DNA from: SCRT01 sp036379455
GTDB taxonomy: Bacteria; Pseudomonadota; Gammaproteobacteria; Nevskiales; Nevskiaceae
Direction of reading: 5' to 3'
Length of the DNA stretch: 36,880 nucleotides
Assembly: GCA_036379455.1 (NCBI GenBank)
Contig: DASVGQ010000152.1
Coordinates: forward strand, 1 to 36,880
The notes under the pieces are model-generated. The model searched no databases and had not been told where the DNA came from. It was given only the letters and a program-made list of their open reading frames with translations. The position numbers and the translations under genes were made by a program. Of the stretch, positions 1 through 10,019 are shown piece after piece. Numbering within the stretch: position 1 is the first letter of the stretch; every line of letters starts with the position of its first letter.

Positions 1-339
1 CATCCCGCTCAAGGGCCCGTCACTGCGTCGCCGCGAAGTACCTGCCGTCGCTGAATAGCTCACTCCATTTCATTTCATCGTAGCCGTTTGAGATACCATC
101 CGCCCCGTCATCCGTGACCGACACACCGGCCACGATCAGCCTGAAACGCCGGCTACCATCAATCTGAAACGGCCGGCTACGATCGCTGAAATACGCATTC
201 AGGATGCTCCCACCGTCGGGCGAAGTTCGTCGGTGTCACCGCCGAGGCAACGCGACATTCGCCTCGCGATCCATGCAACCGCATGCGATCCAGCCGCGGT
301 TTCGGTGTATCCCGCGTTTCAACTCCCCAAGGACCCCGA
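1..339. other. Left-edge region without a gene
   Basis: I see no convincing coding sequence here. The open frames on both strands are short or are shadows of the downstream M23 gene, with no family motif. The only structure is the short tandem repeat at 115-196, described separately. The M23 gene start at 340 is preceded by a Shine-Dalgarno-like AAGGA at 329-333. Confidence 0.5.
115..196. repeat. Tandem ~24-bp repeats, possible IS end remnant
   Basis: Two good units and two partial units lie head to tail. Unit 134-156 and unit 157-180 share a core reading CTGAAAC, then G or GG, then CCGGCTAC. A partial unit at 181-196 ends in CTGAAATACGC, and a degenerate partial unit (CACCGGCCAC) precedes them at about 124-133. 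From memory, repeats of this CCGG...GAAATACGC style occur at the ends of IS21-like elements in proteobacteria. That assignment is inference, since no transposase gene is visible. The repeat structure itself is directly seen. Confidence 0.4.
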
Positions 340-1626
340 ATGGGCTCGTTTCCCGTTGCGTCCCCTGGAAGCCGCGTGATTGCCGCGGCATTCAGCCCGC
401 TGGTACTTGTGGCGGTTCTGAAAGCGTTGCCTTGCCGCGGCGCCATCGTGCGCAGCTCGCACCGCGTGCGCCGCGCCGCCCTTCCCGCGCCCAGATGCGC
501 CTTCCACACCGCGGAGCTGCCCCTCGGCGGCCGGCTGGCCGCCACCTTGAGCCGATGGCACGTACCACACGCCGAGATCCTGCACTGGACTACCCGCCTG
601 CCGCACGGCCAGAACGCCCGCAGCCTTCGGCCCGGAGGCTGCATCTCCGCCTGCGTAGGCGCTGATGGTCCGCAGACACGGCTCGAAACCCCGCAGATCT
701 CGACGGGGCCAGAGGCTTCGGTCGCCAGCGCACTCGATGCGCGGATTCCGGCGCCGGTCGCCCAACAGGCGGTACCGCGAGAAGCACGCGCACTACCGCC
801 GCCGCAGCACCCCCTGCAGCGCGTCGACTTCTCTCTGCACGGTTCACTGGATCGCGCCCTCGCGGGTCTGCGCCTTCCGTCAACGGAGATCAACCTCATC
901 CACGCATGGCTGCGCGCGGACGCCCATCTTCCGGCGCCGCTGCCTCCCGCCACTCGCGTCGGGCTGCCGTTGGCGCGCAGTATCAGGGGGCCTACCCGCG
1001 CACTCGCACTGCGCGTGCGCTACCGCGGCCAGGTTCATGAGCTGTATTCGTACACGGATCACGAGGGCCGCCGCCTGGCGCTGAATCGCGTGGGCGTCGG
1101 CGTCGTCCACCTGCGGCTCCAGACGCCGGTGGACTTCACCCGGATCTCCTCCGGATGGGGCCGGCGCGAGCAGCCCGTTATGCCCGCCCCGGAGTTCCAC
1201 AAGGACCTCGACTACGCGGCGCCCGCGGAGACGCGCGTGCGCGCAGCAGCTTCCGGCCTCGTCGAGTTCCGCGGATGGCACGGCAACTACGAGCGTCTCG
1301 TCATCCTCCACCAGCATGCTCCAGGCACGAAAACACGCTACGCGCACCTGTCGCGGATCGCTTCCGGCCTCCACGACGGCAGCCGGGTACGTATGGGACA
1401 AGTCATCGGTTTCGTGGGGTCGAGCGGCCTGTCCACCGGACCACACCTCTATTTCGAACTGTCGGAGCACGGAACCCGCGTCGACCCGCTGGCCACGCCA
1501 GCTTTGAACCTGCCGGTACGCTTGTCGGGCCCCGTGCTGCGCGCTTTCTCACAATACGTGGTGCAGATCGATCGGCCGCGGCACCCGCGCGTAGCAGCGG
1601 CTGACGGGGCGTCCCTCCTCCTGTAG
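340..1626 (+). CDS. M23/LytM-family peptidase-like protein with altered zinc site
   Basis: This 428-residue protein ends in an M23 (LytM, lysostaphin-type) domain at about residues 285-385, the fold used by peptidoglycan endopeptidases and by catalytically dead amidase activators such as EnvC and NlpD. The first metal motif is intact (HKDLD, His287 and Asp291), as is the catalytic His of YAHL (His336). The usual HLH motif reads HLY (His369, Tyr371), so the His that normally binds zinc is replaced by Tyr. The N-terminal 280 residues show no recognisable fold. A hydrophobic stretch near residues 14-27 could be a signal or anchor. The ATG at 340 is preferred over an in-frame ATG at 283 because AAGGA lies six bases before it. 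The stop is only 16 bases before the kup ATG at 1643, so co-transcription is possible. An envelope role is inferred. Confidence 0.8.
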   Translation: MGSFPVASPGSRVIAAAFSPLVLVAVLKALPCRGAIVRSSHRVRRAALPAPRCAFHTAELPLGGRLAATLSRWHVPHAEILHWTTRLPHGQNARSLRPGGCISACVGADGPQTRLETPQISTGPEASVASALDARIPAPVAQQAVPREARALPPPQHPLQRVDFSLHGSLDRALAGLRLPSTEINLIHAWLRADAHLPAPLPPATRVGLPLARSIRGPTRALALRVRYRGQVHELYSYTDHEGRRLALNRVGVGVVHLRLQTPVDFTRISSGWGRREQPVMPAPEFHKDLDYAAPAETRVRAAASGLVEFRGWHGNYERLVILHQHAPGTKTRYAHLSRIASGLHDGSRVRMGQVIGFVGSSGLSTGPHLYFELSEHGTRVDPLATPALNLPVRLSGPVLRAFSQYVVQIDRPRHPRVAAADGASLLL

Positions 1627-1642
1627 CACGGTGCGTGCGTCC

Positions 1643-3556
1643 ATGGACACCGAACCTACCAGGCAGACGCAGACGACGGAGCCCCCCGCCGCCGGACGCC
1701 GCGTCGACGCGACGCTGGTCGTCGGTGCCATCGGCGTGGTCTTCGGCGACATCGGCACCAGCACGCTGTATACCTTCAGCTCCGCCTTTGGCCGCGATTA
1801 CGGCTTGGGCGTGACGGCGCCGAACGTGCTTGGCGTGCTGTCGCTGGTGCTGTGGACGCTGCTGGTGATGGTGACGCTCAAGTACGTCACGTTCGTCATG
1901 CGTGCAGACAACCGCGGCGAAGGTGGGATCGTCGTGTTGATGGCGATGGCGCGACGCGTCAGCCGCGAGTCACCGGCGTTGCGCGGCTTCGTCATCACGG
2001 CAGCGCTGATCGGGGCGGCGCTGTTCTTCGGCGACGGCGTCATCACGCCTGCAATCACGGTCCTGTCGGCGGTCGAAGGCCTCGAGATCGCGACGCCGGC
2101 GGTATCGCCGTGGACTCTATGGATCGCGATCGCGGTGTTGCTCGCGTTGTTCGCGTTCCAGAAACGCGGCACGGGCGAGGTCGGCCGTGTCTTCGGGCCC
2201 GTCATGTGTCTGTGGTTTCTCGCCCAGGGCGCGCTGGGCGTCTACGGAATTGCACGCGGACCGGCGGTGTTGCGCGCCTTCAACCCCTGGTACGGACTGG
2301 ACTTCATCGCGCACCACGGCGGCGCGGGATTCCTCGTACTGGGCGCGGTGGTGCTGTGCACCACCGGCGCCGAGGCGCTCTACGCCGACATGGGGCACTT
2401 CGGCCGGAAGGCGATCACGACCGCGTGGTACGGACTCGTGCTGCCCTGTCTGGTGCTGAACTACCTCGGCCAGGGCGCGGTTCTCCTGCACGACCCGGCG
2501 GCCGCGCACAACCCGTTCTTCCTCTCCGCGCCTGGCTGGGCGTTGTACCCGCTGGTGGTGCTTGCCACGCTGGCCGCCGTTATCGCCTCGGAAGCGGTCA
2601 TCTCCGGCGCGTTCTCGATGATGCGCCAGCTCATCTCGCTGGGCTTCATGCCGCGCATGCAGATTGCCCAGACGTCCCGCGAGGAAGCCGGGCAGATCTA
2701 CGTTCCGGCCGTGAACGTCGCGTTGATGATCCTGGTCATTGCGGCCGTCGTGGGATTCCGCTCGTCCGACGCGCTAGCCGGCGCCTACGGGATCGCCGTG
2801 ACGGGCACGATGGTGACGACGACCCTGCTGTTCGCGATCATCGCCCGGCGCATGTGGAAATGGCCGATTGCCGCGGTCGCGCCGCTGGTGGCGATCTTCC
2901 TGTGCATGGACCTCGCCTTTTTCGGCGCCAACATCGTCAAGCTGGACCAAGGCGGCTGGTTTCCGCTGGTACTGGCCGCCGTCCTGTTCATCATCATGAC
3001 GACCTGGGCGCGCGGCCGGACGCTGTTACGCCAGCATCTGGCGTCGGAGGCGGAATCGCCTGAAGTGCTGCTCAAGCGCCTGGAGCAGGATCCGCCGCAC
3101 CGGATTCCCGGCACGGCGGTGTTTCCGACCAGCGGCGACATGGTGCCTCCGCGGCTCTTCTACCTGGTCGAACGCCAGCGCGTGCTGCAGGACTACGTCC
3201 TGCTCGTCACGGTCGAAACGCAGGACGTGCCGCGCGTTCCGGCGACGGAACGGCTAGAGATCATCGGCCTGTCCGAGCATATCCACCGTGTGATCCTCAA
3301 GTACGGATTCATGCAGGAAGCGAATATCCCGGTCGCGCTGCGGCTGGCCAGCAAGCTGGGGCTGGAATTCGACATCGATCACATGACCTACTACATCGGA
3401 CGCGAGATGATCGTCGTGGACGCGAGCGCGAAGGGCATGGCGACCTGGCGTCAGCGTCTCTTCGCGTATTTCTCCCGCAACGCCATGCGCGCGCCGCTCT
3501 TCTATCACTTGCCCGTCGAGGACGTGATGGAGCTGGGGTTTCCCGTCAAACTCTGA
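1643..3556 (+). CDS. kup: Kup-family low-affinity potassium transporter
   Basis: Kup (Trk-independent, KUP/HAK/KT family) imports K+ across the inner membrane, probably with protons. The protein has about 637 residues, normal for the family. It has about 12 hydrophobic segments up to roughly residue 440 and then a soluble C-terminal domain. Family motifs are clear: GDIGTSTLYT at residues 35-44 (the commonest form has Pro where this has Thr), NRGEGGI, GDGVITPAI, and the C-terminal signature YYIGRE followed by RNA...FYHLPVEDVMELG. An in-frame GTG at 1631 would add four residues. Neither start has a strong ribosome binding site, so the ATG at 1643 is a choice of convenience. It follows the M23-like gene closely and may be translated from the same message. 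Confidence 0.95.
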   Translation: MDTEPTRQTQTTEPPAAGRRVDATLVVGAIGVVFGDIGTSTLYTFSSAFGRDYGLGVTAPNVLGVLSLVLWTLLVMVTLKYVTFVMRADNRGEGGIVVLMAMARRVSRESPALRGFVITAALIGAALFFGDGVITPAITVLSAVEGLEIATPAVSPWTLWIAIAVLLALFAFQKRGTGEVGRVFGPVMCLWFLAQGALGVYGIARGPAVLRAFNPWYGLDFIAHHGGAGFLVLGAVVLCTTGAEALYADMGHFGRKAITTAWYGLVLPCLVLNYLGQGAVLLHDPAAAHNPFFLSAPGWALYPLVVLATLAAVIASEAVISGAFSMMRQLISLGFMPRMQIAQTSREEAGQIYVPAVNVALMILVIAAVVGFRSSDALAGAYGIAVTGTMVTTTLLFAIIARRMWKWPIAAVAPLVAIFLCMDLAFFGANIVKLDQGGWFPLVLAAVLFIIMTTWARGRTLLRQHLASEAESPEVLLKRLEQDPPHRIPGTAVFPTSGDMVPPRLFYLVERQRVLQDYVLLVTVETQDVPRVPATERLEIIGLSEHIHRVILKYGFMQEANIPVALRLASKLGLEFDIDHMTYYIGREMIVVDASAKGMATWRQRLFAYFSRNAMRAPLFYHLPVEDVMELGFPVKL

Positions 3557-3667
3557 CAAGTCGGCTGGAGGGTCCGGCCCAAGAGTCCTCTCGGTCGCCA
3601 CCTCCGTCCGCGGCGCTGCGCGCAGGCGGTCCGGCAGCTGCCCGCTGAGACGCGCGCTGGATCGCGG

Positions 3668-4117
3668 CTAGAACCCGCCGCGCGCACCCACGACGCCGCA
3701 CGCGATTGCGAGGAAGGCGAGCGTCAGCATGAACGCATGCAGCCCCCAGAACGCCAGCGGCTTCTGGATCAGGCCGACCTTTGCCGGAATCTTCAGAGGT
3801 TCGGCGACGAACAGCATGAAGGCAAACAGCACCCAGACCAGAATCATCAGGTCGAGCCACCAGCCGTGACTGAACGCGAGGCGAGCCGTACCGCCGGTCA
3901 GGCTCAGCATCCAGCCCCCGGTGATCCCCACGAGAAGCAGAGCGATCCGCACCTGGTTGGCGAAGCGATGTTCAAATTCCCGGATGCGCTGCAGGCGCTG
4001 GTCGGCGGGCAGCGTCCCGAACAGCGGCAGCAGCACCGCCGTCACCACCGCCACGCCGCCGATCCACCACACCACGCTCAGCACGTGGATCGCTATGAGG
4101 ATGTCGAAAGTCAGCAT
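3668..4117 (-). CDS. Small four-helix inner-membrane protein, HemJ/CopD-like
   Basis: This 149-residue protein has four hydrophobic segments, at about residues 3-25, 55-73, 82-104 and 122-145. The first segment carries a histidine and a tryptophan pair (IHVLSVVWWIGG). That pattern recalls the small haem- or copper-associated membrane proteins of the CopD/HemJ kind, but I do not see enough to assign a function. The ATG at 4117 is preferred over the longer frame start at 4195 because AAGGA lies about ten bases upstream and the first helix follows at once. The gene converges on kup and is followed by 111 bases without a clear terminator. Confidence 0.7.
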   Translation of the reverse strand: MLTFDILIAIHVLSVVWWIGGVAVVTAVLLPLFGTLPADQRLQRIREFEHRFANQVRIALLLVGITGGWMLSLTGGTARLAFSHGWWLDLMILVWVLFAFMLFVAEPLKIPAKVGLIQKPLAFWGLHAFMLTLAFLAIACGVVGARGGF

Positions 4118-4747
4118 GTGCTCGGATTCCTTGGACAGCTCGCGGGACGACGCAGTCTTGGGGCCGAGGCCATCGCAGCCAATGACGGATATCAACGCGT
4201 TGGCGTTCTTCGATCTCGACTTCCGCCCAGAGCCGGGGCGTCACCCCGCGATACGCGCCGGGGGAAAGCGCCGAGGCCTGAGACGACGGTTCCATGTTCC
4301 ACCGACCCCCAGTGCTCAGCGTCGGAAACGTGCAGCGTCTTCCGATGTCCGAACGCCGGACGATCCCGGAGCCGCGGTTTGGCTCTCGCGGCGTCTTTTC
4401 CCTGCGACCGCGGGACGCACGCGCGCCGCAGGGCATGCCCGCCCTCCCGGTATCCACCCGCGAATCCGCGTACGCAAGGCCGAAACCCCCGCTCGCAGCG
4501 GGTATCAGCCGGCGATCGTGTCCGCGCGTGGTGAGAGAAATCGGCGCTCCATCACAAGGGTCCGTGCCGCGGCGATACGGCGATACCCGCGAGCGCTGCG
4601 GTGCGCCGATTGGCTGTCGGGTGGCTCGCCCACTGGAGAGCGAACCACCCGCCCGTCATTTCCCTCGTGCAGCGTCGACGAGTACCAACGTGCTATCCAG
4701 CCGCGCGCGGACCACGCCGAGTCGAGACGCGTCGCGGAAGAGTGCCT
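4118..4747. other. 630-base stretch without a convincing gene
   Basis: Long open frames exist on both strands, as expected at this GC content. Their translations are rich in Arg, Pro and Ser, lack family motifs, overlap each other and run into the neighbouring genes. I see no tRNA, clear hairpin terminator or repeat. It separates the membrane-protein gene from the 3' end of the liv cluster. Confidence 0.5.
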
Positions 4748-5944
4748 TCAGCTCTTCGCAGCGTGCTCCGGGTCGAGATGCCAGACCTCGTTTTCCATCT
4801 TCACGACGAAGATTTCCTTCTTGCTGGCGCCGTAGAGATGCCCCGGCGTGTAGTTGTAGACGGACTGCGTGCCGACGAGGTTCTTCGTCGTCTGGATGGC
4901 GTCCTTCAGGTCAGTGCGGAACGCCTGGGTGCCGGGCTCCACGTTCTTCGGAATCCGCTTGGCCGCGTTGAGAAACGTCAGATAGCTGTCGAAGGGATAG
5001 CTCGCGAAGGCCGCAGGCAGCGACGCATGGAACATCTTCTTGTACATGTCGCGGAACTCGAGGCTGATCGCCTTGCAGGGGTTGCTGTCAGGCAGCTCGC
5101 GGGCGATCTCGATCGGGCCACTGGCCGCGATCATGCCGTTGCACGCCGGGCCACAGGCCTTCTGGAAACCCTCGTCCATGAACGCGTGCGTGCCGTACAG
5201 CTGTCCCTTGTAGCCGAGCCTCGCAAGCTCGATGTATGGCAGCGCGCCGGGTGTCCCGGAGCCCCCGACCATGACGGCGTCCGGGTGTGTCGAGATGACC
5301 TGCAGCACCTGTCCGCTGACGGACGTATCGGACCGCGCGTAGCGCTGGTTCGAGGTGACTTTCATGAAGTCGCCCTGATCCTTGTCCGATTCGCGAAGCG
5401 TGTCGTAGACCTCGTCTCCCCACGCATCCGCAAAGCCCACGTAGCCGACGCTCTTGACGCCGTTCTCCTTCATGCGATACACGACGCGCTGCACCACGAT
5501 GATGGCCGGCTGCGGCGTGTTGACGGTCCACGAATTGGCCTTGTTATAGGGCACCACCTGGGCGTCGGTGATGAACGGCGTCTGGTGCGCGCTGGCGACC
5601 GCCGATACGGCAATCCCGGAAGGCGTCGGCGCGGTGCCCATGAGCAGGTCGACGTGATCGACCTCGATGAGCTTGCGGGCATCGTTGGCGGCCGTCGTCG
5701 GATTGGATCCGTCGTCCATCTCGATGACCTTGATCTTCCGGCCATTCAGCGTGCTCTTGTAGGCCTCGGCGATCTTGAGGCCCTTCTGATACGGAATGCC
5801 GAGCGCCGAGGCCGGCCCGGTCAGCGAATTGATGAAGCCGATCGTGTATTCATTTCCGGCCGCCGACGCGCCGGTACTCGCCAACAGCAGGCCGGCGGCG
5901 GCAGCTGCGGCCGCCGCAGCGCAAAGCAGACGCCCAGATCTCAT
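4748..5944 (-). CDS. LivK-type ABC substrate-binding protein (copy 1, distal)
   Basis: This is a type-I periplasmic binding protein of the LivJ/LivK kind, which delivers amino acids or related ligands to an inner-membrane ABC importer. It has 398 residues. A signal peptide with a poly-Ala hydrophobic core ends near residue 29 (AxA-type site). The mature protein opens with the family pattern IGFINSLTGP and carries DDGSNP, TPSGIAVSAVAS and YARSDTSV. It closely resembles copy 3 at 11393-12580 along its whole length. It differs by three cysteines absent from that copy (Cys264, Cys268, Cys290). GAGGAG lies seven bases before the ATG. The gene is last in the cluster, 295 bases after livF. The ligand cannot be read from the sequence; other amino acids, amides or aromatic acids are also transported by such systems. 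Confidence 0.9.
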   Translation of the reverse strand: MRSGRLLCAAAAAAAAAGLLLASTGASAAGNEYTIGFINSLTGPASALGIPYQKGLKIAEAYKSTLNGRKIKVIEMDDGSNPTTAANDARKLIEVDHVDLLMGTAPTPSGIAVSAVASAHQTPFITDAQVVPYNKANSWTVNTPQPAIIVVQRVVYRMKENGVKSVGYVGFADAWGDEVYDTLRESDKDQGDFMKVTSNQRYARSDTSVSGQVLQVISTHPDAVMVGGSGTPGALPYIELARLGYKGQLYGTHAFMDEGFQKACGPACNGMIAASGPIEIARELPDSNPCKAISLEFRDMYKKMFHASLPAAFASYPFDSYLTFLNAAKRIPKNVEPGTQAFRTDLKDAIQTTKNLVGTQSVYNYTPGHLYGASKKEIFVVKMENEVWHLDPEHAAKS

Positions 5945-6239
5945 TGATGTTCTCCTCGATGCGACGCCATGCGCGCTGCCGGGTCAACCGTCCGGCTCGC
6001 GCGCGCCGCAGGCTTCGACCGTGCACCGGGTTTCGCGTTCCGTCCGGTTGTCGACCCGCCTGCGTGCCTGCGCGTGGAGCACCGCCGAGGTCTCTTCGTC
6101 CCGCGCCGGTGCGCGCCACGCTGGTCAGGAATCCATTCAAACGCCGCGACGACGCCCGTCAAACTTGGCCGCGGCACTTGCGCCATTGCTATCAAGACCC
6201 GTGCCACACGCCGAATGCACGACGCGTGAAACGCTGCGC

Positions 6240-6970
<731 letters not shown>

Positions 6971-6974
<4 letters not shown>

Positions 6975-8758
6975 GTCGAGCTCCCCAGATACGCGGCCTG
7001 CACCTTCGCGTCCGCACGCACCGCCGCAGGCGTCCCCTCCGCGAGCTTGGAGCCAAAGCTCATGACAACCAGGCGGTCGACCAAGTTCATCACGAAGTCC
7101 ATGTCGTGCTCGACGAGGAGGATGGTGATGCCGTCATCGCGCAGCTTGCGCAGCAGATCCGCCAGCGCATGCTTCTCGGCCTTGCGCAGCCCCGCGGCCG
7201 GCTCGTCCAGCAGCAGCAGGACCGGATCTGCGGTCAACGCGCGCGCAATCTCCAGAATCCGCTGGGTGCCCAACGGCAGGCTTCCCGCACGTTCGTAGGC
7301 GCGCTGCACCAGCCCGACGCGTTCCAGCTGTGCGCGCGCCTCCTCCATGATCTGCTCTTCTTCCTTGCGATTGAGGCGCAGCCCGGCGCGCATCATGCCC
7401 GCCCGACCGCGCGCATAGGCGCCCATCGCCACGTTGTCGATCAGGCTCATGCGCGGACGCAACTTGACGTGCTGGAAGGTGCGCGCCACGCCGAGCCGCG
7501 CGACGTCCAGCTGGCGCAGCTTCGAGATGTCCTGCTGCAGGAACTCGACGTGACCCGCGCTCATCGGCAGCGTGCGCGTCAACAGGTTGAACATCGTCGA
7601 CTTGCCCGCGCCGTTCGGCCCGATCAGGCCGACGATCTCCCCCGCGTTGACCTCGAAGCTCACGTCATTTACCGCGATCAGGCCACCGAAGCGCTTGACC
7701 ACCCCGCGGGCGGCCAGCAGCTGCTTGCCTTGCTCCGGCTTCGGCCGGGCCGCGAGCGGCTGGACGAGCTGGTTGCGCCCAGGCTGGAACGTCGGCAGCG
7801 GCTGCGGCCAGCGATGGTACAGGCGCAGCACGTAGCCCATGACGCCGGCGCGCGCGAAGTGCAGCAGGAGGATGAAGATCGCCGCAACCACGACTGCGTC
7901 CAGCTGCGCCGCGTATTGCGTGAACAGCGGCAGGATGTTCTGCAGCTCGTTCTGCAACAGGTGGACGACGCCGGCGCCCAGCACGCTGCCGAACAGGCTG
8001 CCGAGCCCGCCGAGAATCGCCATCAGGAGGTAGTCGATGCTTGCGTGCAGATCGAAGGGAGACGGGCTGATGAAGCGGTTGGTGTGGGCGTACAGCCATC
8101 CCGCCAGCGCGGCCAGCAGCGCAGCGATCACGAACAGCCACACGCGGGTCCAGTATGCGTTGGCGCCAACGCTCGCCAGCAGCGTGTTGCCGCCCCGCAG
8201 GCCGCGGATGGCGCGCCCGGTGCGTGACCGCAGCAGGTTGAAGCTGAACAGCAGCGACAGGCCCACCACGATCCAGATGAGGTAATACATCCGGTAGGGG
8301 CTCGCGAGCGACAGGCTGCCCAGATGGGCGGCCGGGATGTCCGCCAGCCCGCTGAACCGCCCGAGCGCCGCCACGTTGCCGAACACGATAGGAATGGCGA
8401 TGCCCCAGGCGAGCGTGGACAGCGCGAGGAAGTGGCCGGCAAGGCGCAAGGTCGCCATCCCGATGATCAGGGAGATCACGAAAGTGAGCGCCAACGCCAG
8501 CAGCAGGCCGAGCCAAGGCGACGGAATCTCCGTGAGCGTCAGCCAGCCGGTGGCGTAGGCGGCAATGCCGACGAACGCGGCCTGGCCGAAGGACACGGCG
8601 CCCCCAACGCCCGTCAGCAGTACCAGCCCGAGTGCCACCAGCGCGGCGATGCCGATCTCGTTGAACAGGCTGACCATGAAGCGCCCGGAAACGAGCGGGA
8701 ACAGCGCGATGAACAGCGCCACGATGACGCTCGCGAGCAACGGTGCGGCGCGGCTCAC
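6971..8758 (-). CDS. Fused LivM permease-LivG ATPase
   Basis: This 595-residue protein joins two Liv subunits. Residues 1 to about 315 are a LivM-type permease with many hydrophobic helices and the family pattern GGAVSFGQAAFVGIAAY. Residues from about 345 on are a LivG-type ATPase with Walker A GPNGAGKS at 380-387 and Walker B LLLLDEP ending near 520. The signature region reads LPLGTQR (494-500) instead of LSGGQ; LivG proteins often deviate here. Permease-ATPase fusions of this kind are known in proteobacterial Liv systems, so the fusion itself is not new. The GTG start overlaps the livH stop by four bases and has GGAGGAG eight bases upstream. It should pair with LivH and LivF to make the complete membrane complex. 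Confidence 0.93.
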
Positions 8759-9810
8759 TGGTCGAGCTCCTCCGGATCCTCCTCATGCGTCACGATGAGA
8801 ATCGACCGGATGATCAGGATCGGAATGAGCAGGCCGAACACGATCGCATCCTTCAAGGCGCCGCTGTAGAACGAGGCGAAGCTCTCGAAGATGCCGACGA
8901 ACAGTGCGCCGATCGCGGTCCCTGGATAGCTCACGAGACCGCCGATGAGCGCGGCGACGAAGGCCTTCAGGCCGATCAGGAAGCCGGAGTCGTAGTACAG
9001 CGTCGTCACCGGCGAGATCAGCACGCCGATGAAGCCTGCCAGCAGCGAAGCCGCCAGAAATGCGAGCGTCGATGCGCGCGCCGGGCGGATGCCGACCAAC
9101 CGGGCGCCGACCCGGTTGACCGCCGTGGCGCGCAGCGCCTTCCCCATCGTCGTCTTCTGGAAAGCGAGGTAGAACAGTCCGCTGATGATGATCGCCACGC
9201 AGATCATCAGGACCACCTGCATGTCCAGCGGGATCCCGCCCGGCAAGGTGATCGATCCCGGCACGAGCGGCTGGGTGCGGAACCCATCCGGCCCGAAGAA
9301 CAGCAACGCAACGCCGGAGGTGACGAACTCGAGCGCCAGCGACACGATCAGGAGCACTAGCACCGAAGCGTCGGCGATCGGCTGCAGGGCGATGCGCGCC
9401 AGGGCCGGCGCAACCGGCACGACGAGCAGGATGGACGCGGCGATCTGGACTTCGGCAGGAGCACCGAAGTGGCCGACCAGCCACGCCAGACCGCAGGGCA
9501 CCAGCGGCAGAACGCCCCAATACAGCACCGCCTTGGGAATCACGCGCCATTCCCGCCGGCGCACGCGGCTCGTCACTTCGACCACCAGCGCGAAAACGAC
9601 GATCGCCGCTACCAAGGGGATCGTTCCCGGCACCTGCTTTGCCTCGAAGCCCGCCAGCGTGATCGCGGCGAACACCGAGATATCCCCGAAGGGGACGAAG
9701 ATCACGCGGGTAACCGAGAAGATCAGCACCAGCCCCAGCCCGGTCAAAAGATAGATCGAGCTGATCTGCAGTCCGCTGACCGTCAGCAGCGTTGCGATAT
9801 CCCACGTCAC
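8755..9810 (-). CDS. livH: Branched-chain amino-acid-type ABC permease LivH
   Basis: LivH is the first membrane permease of the importer. The 351-residue protein is highly hydrophobic, with repeated helices and family patterns such as GLGLVLIFSVTRVIFVPFGD near the N-terminus, then LRATAVNRVGARLVGI and GGLVSYPGTAIGALFVG near the C-terminus. A GTG start at 9810 is chosen over a TTG at 9825 because GGAGGAG lies exactly six bases before the GTG and would otherwise sit inside the gene. It overlaps the livM-livG gene by four bases. Upstream, 209 bases separate it from the second binding-protein gene. Confidence 0.92.
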   Translation of the reverse strand: MTWDIATLLTVSGLQISSIYLLTGLGLVLIFSVTRVIFVPFGDISVFAAITLAGFEAKQVPGTIPLVAAIVVFALVVEVTSRVRRREWRVIPKAVLYWGVLPLVPCGLAWLVGHFGAPAEVQIAASILLVVPVAPALARIALQPIADASVLVLLIVSLALEFVTSGVALLFFGPDGFRTQPLVPGSITLPGGIPLDMQVVLMICVAIIISGLFYLAFQKTTMGKALRATAVNRVGARLVGIRPARASTLAFLAASLLAGFIGVLISPVTTLYYDSGFLIGLKAFVAALIGGLVSYPGTAIGALFVGIFESFASFYSGALKDAIVFGLLIPILIIRSILIVTHEEDPEELDQ

Positions 9811-10019
9811 GATCGTCTCCTCCAACGCGCAGCGGATGTCGCCGGATTCGATCGACGCACTGGCGATCCGGTTCCCTCAGGTCGCTTCGCTGCCGCCATC
9901 CGGTTCCCGCGCGCGTGCACCGTCATCGCGCGACGCGGCGGCCGTTCATCGCGCCGCGCCCCGGGCAGGCACGGTTGCCGCAAAGACGCCGTACCAGGCA
10001 ATCACCGGGCACAGAGCCG

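Noticed and set aside
4294..4971. Possible gene of 225 codons on the plus strand
   Set aside because: It runs into the 3' part of the binding-protein gene, has an Arg/Pro/Ser-rich translation and no family motif or clear ribosome binding site.
5885..5944. Poly-Ala run in the signal peptide of binding-protein copy 1 as a phase-variable repeat
   Set aside because: The run uses mixed Ala codons rather than a clean nucleotide repeat, so slippage is unlikely.
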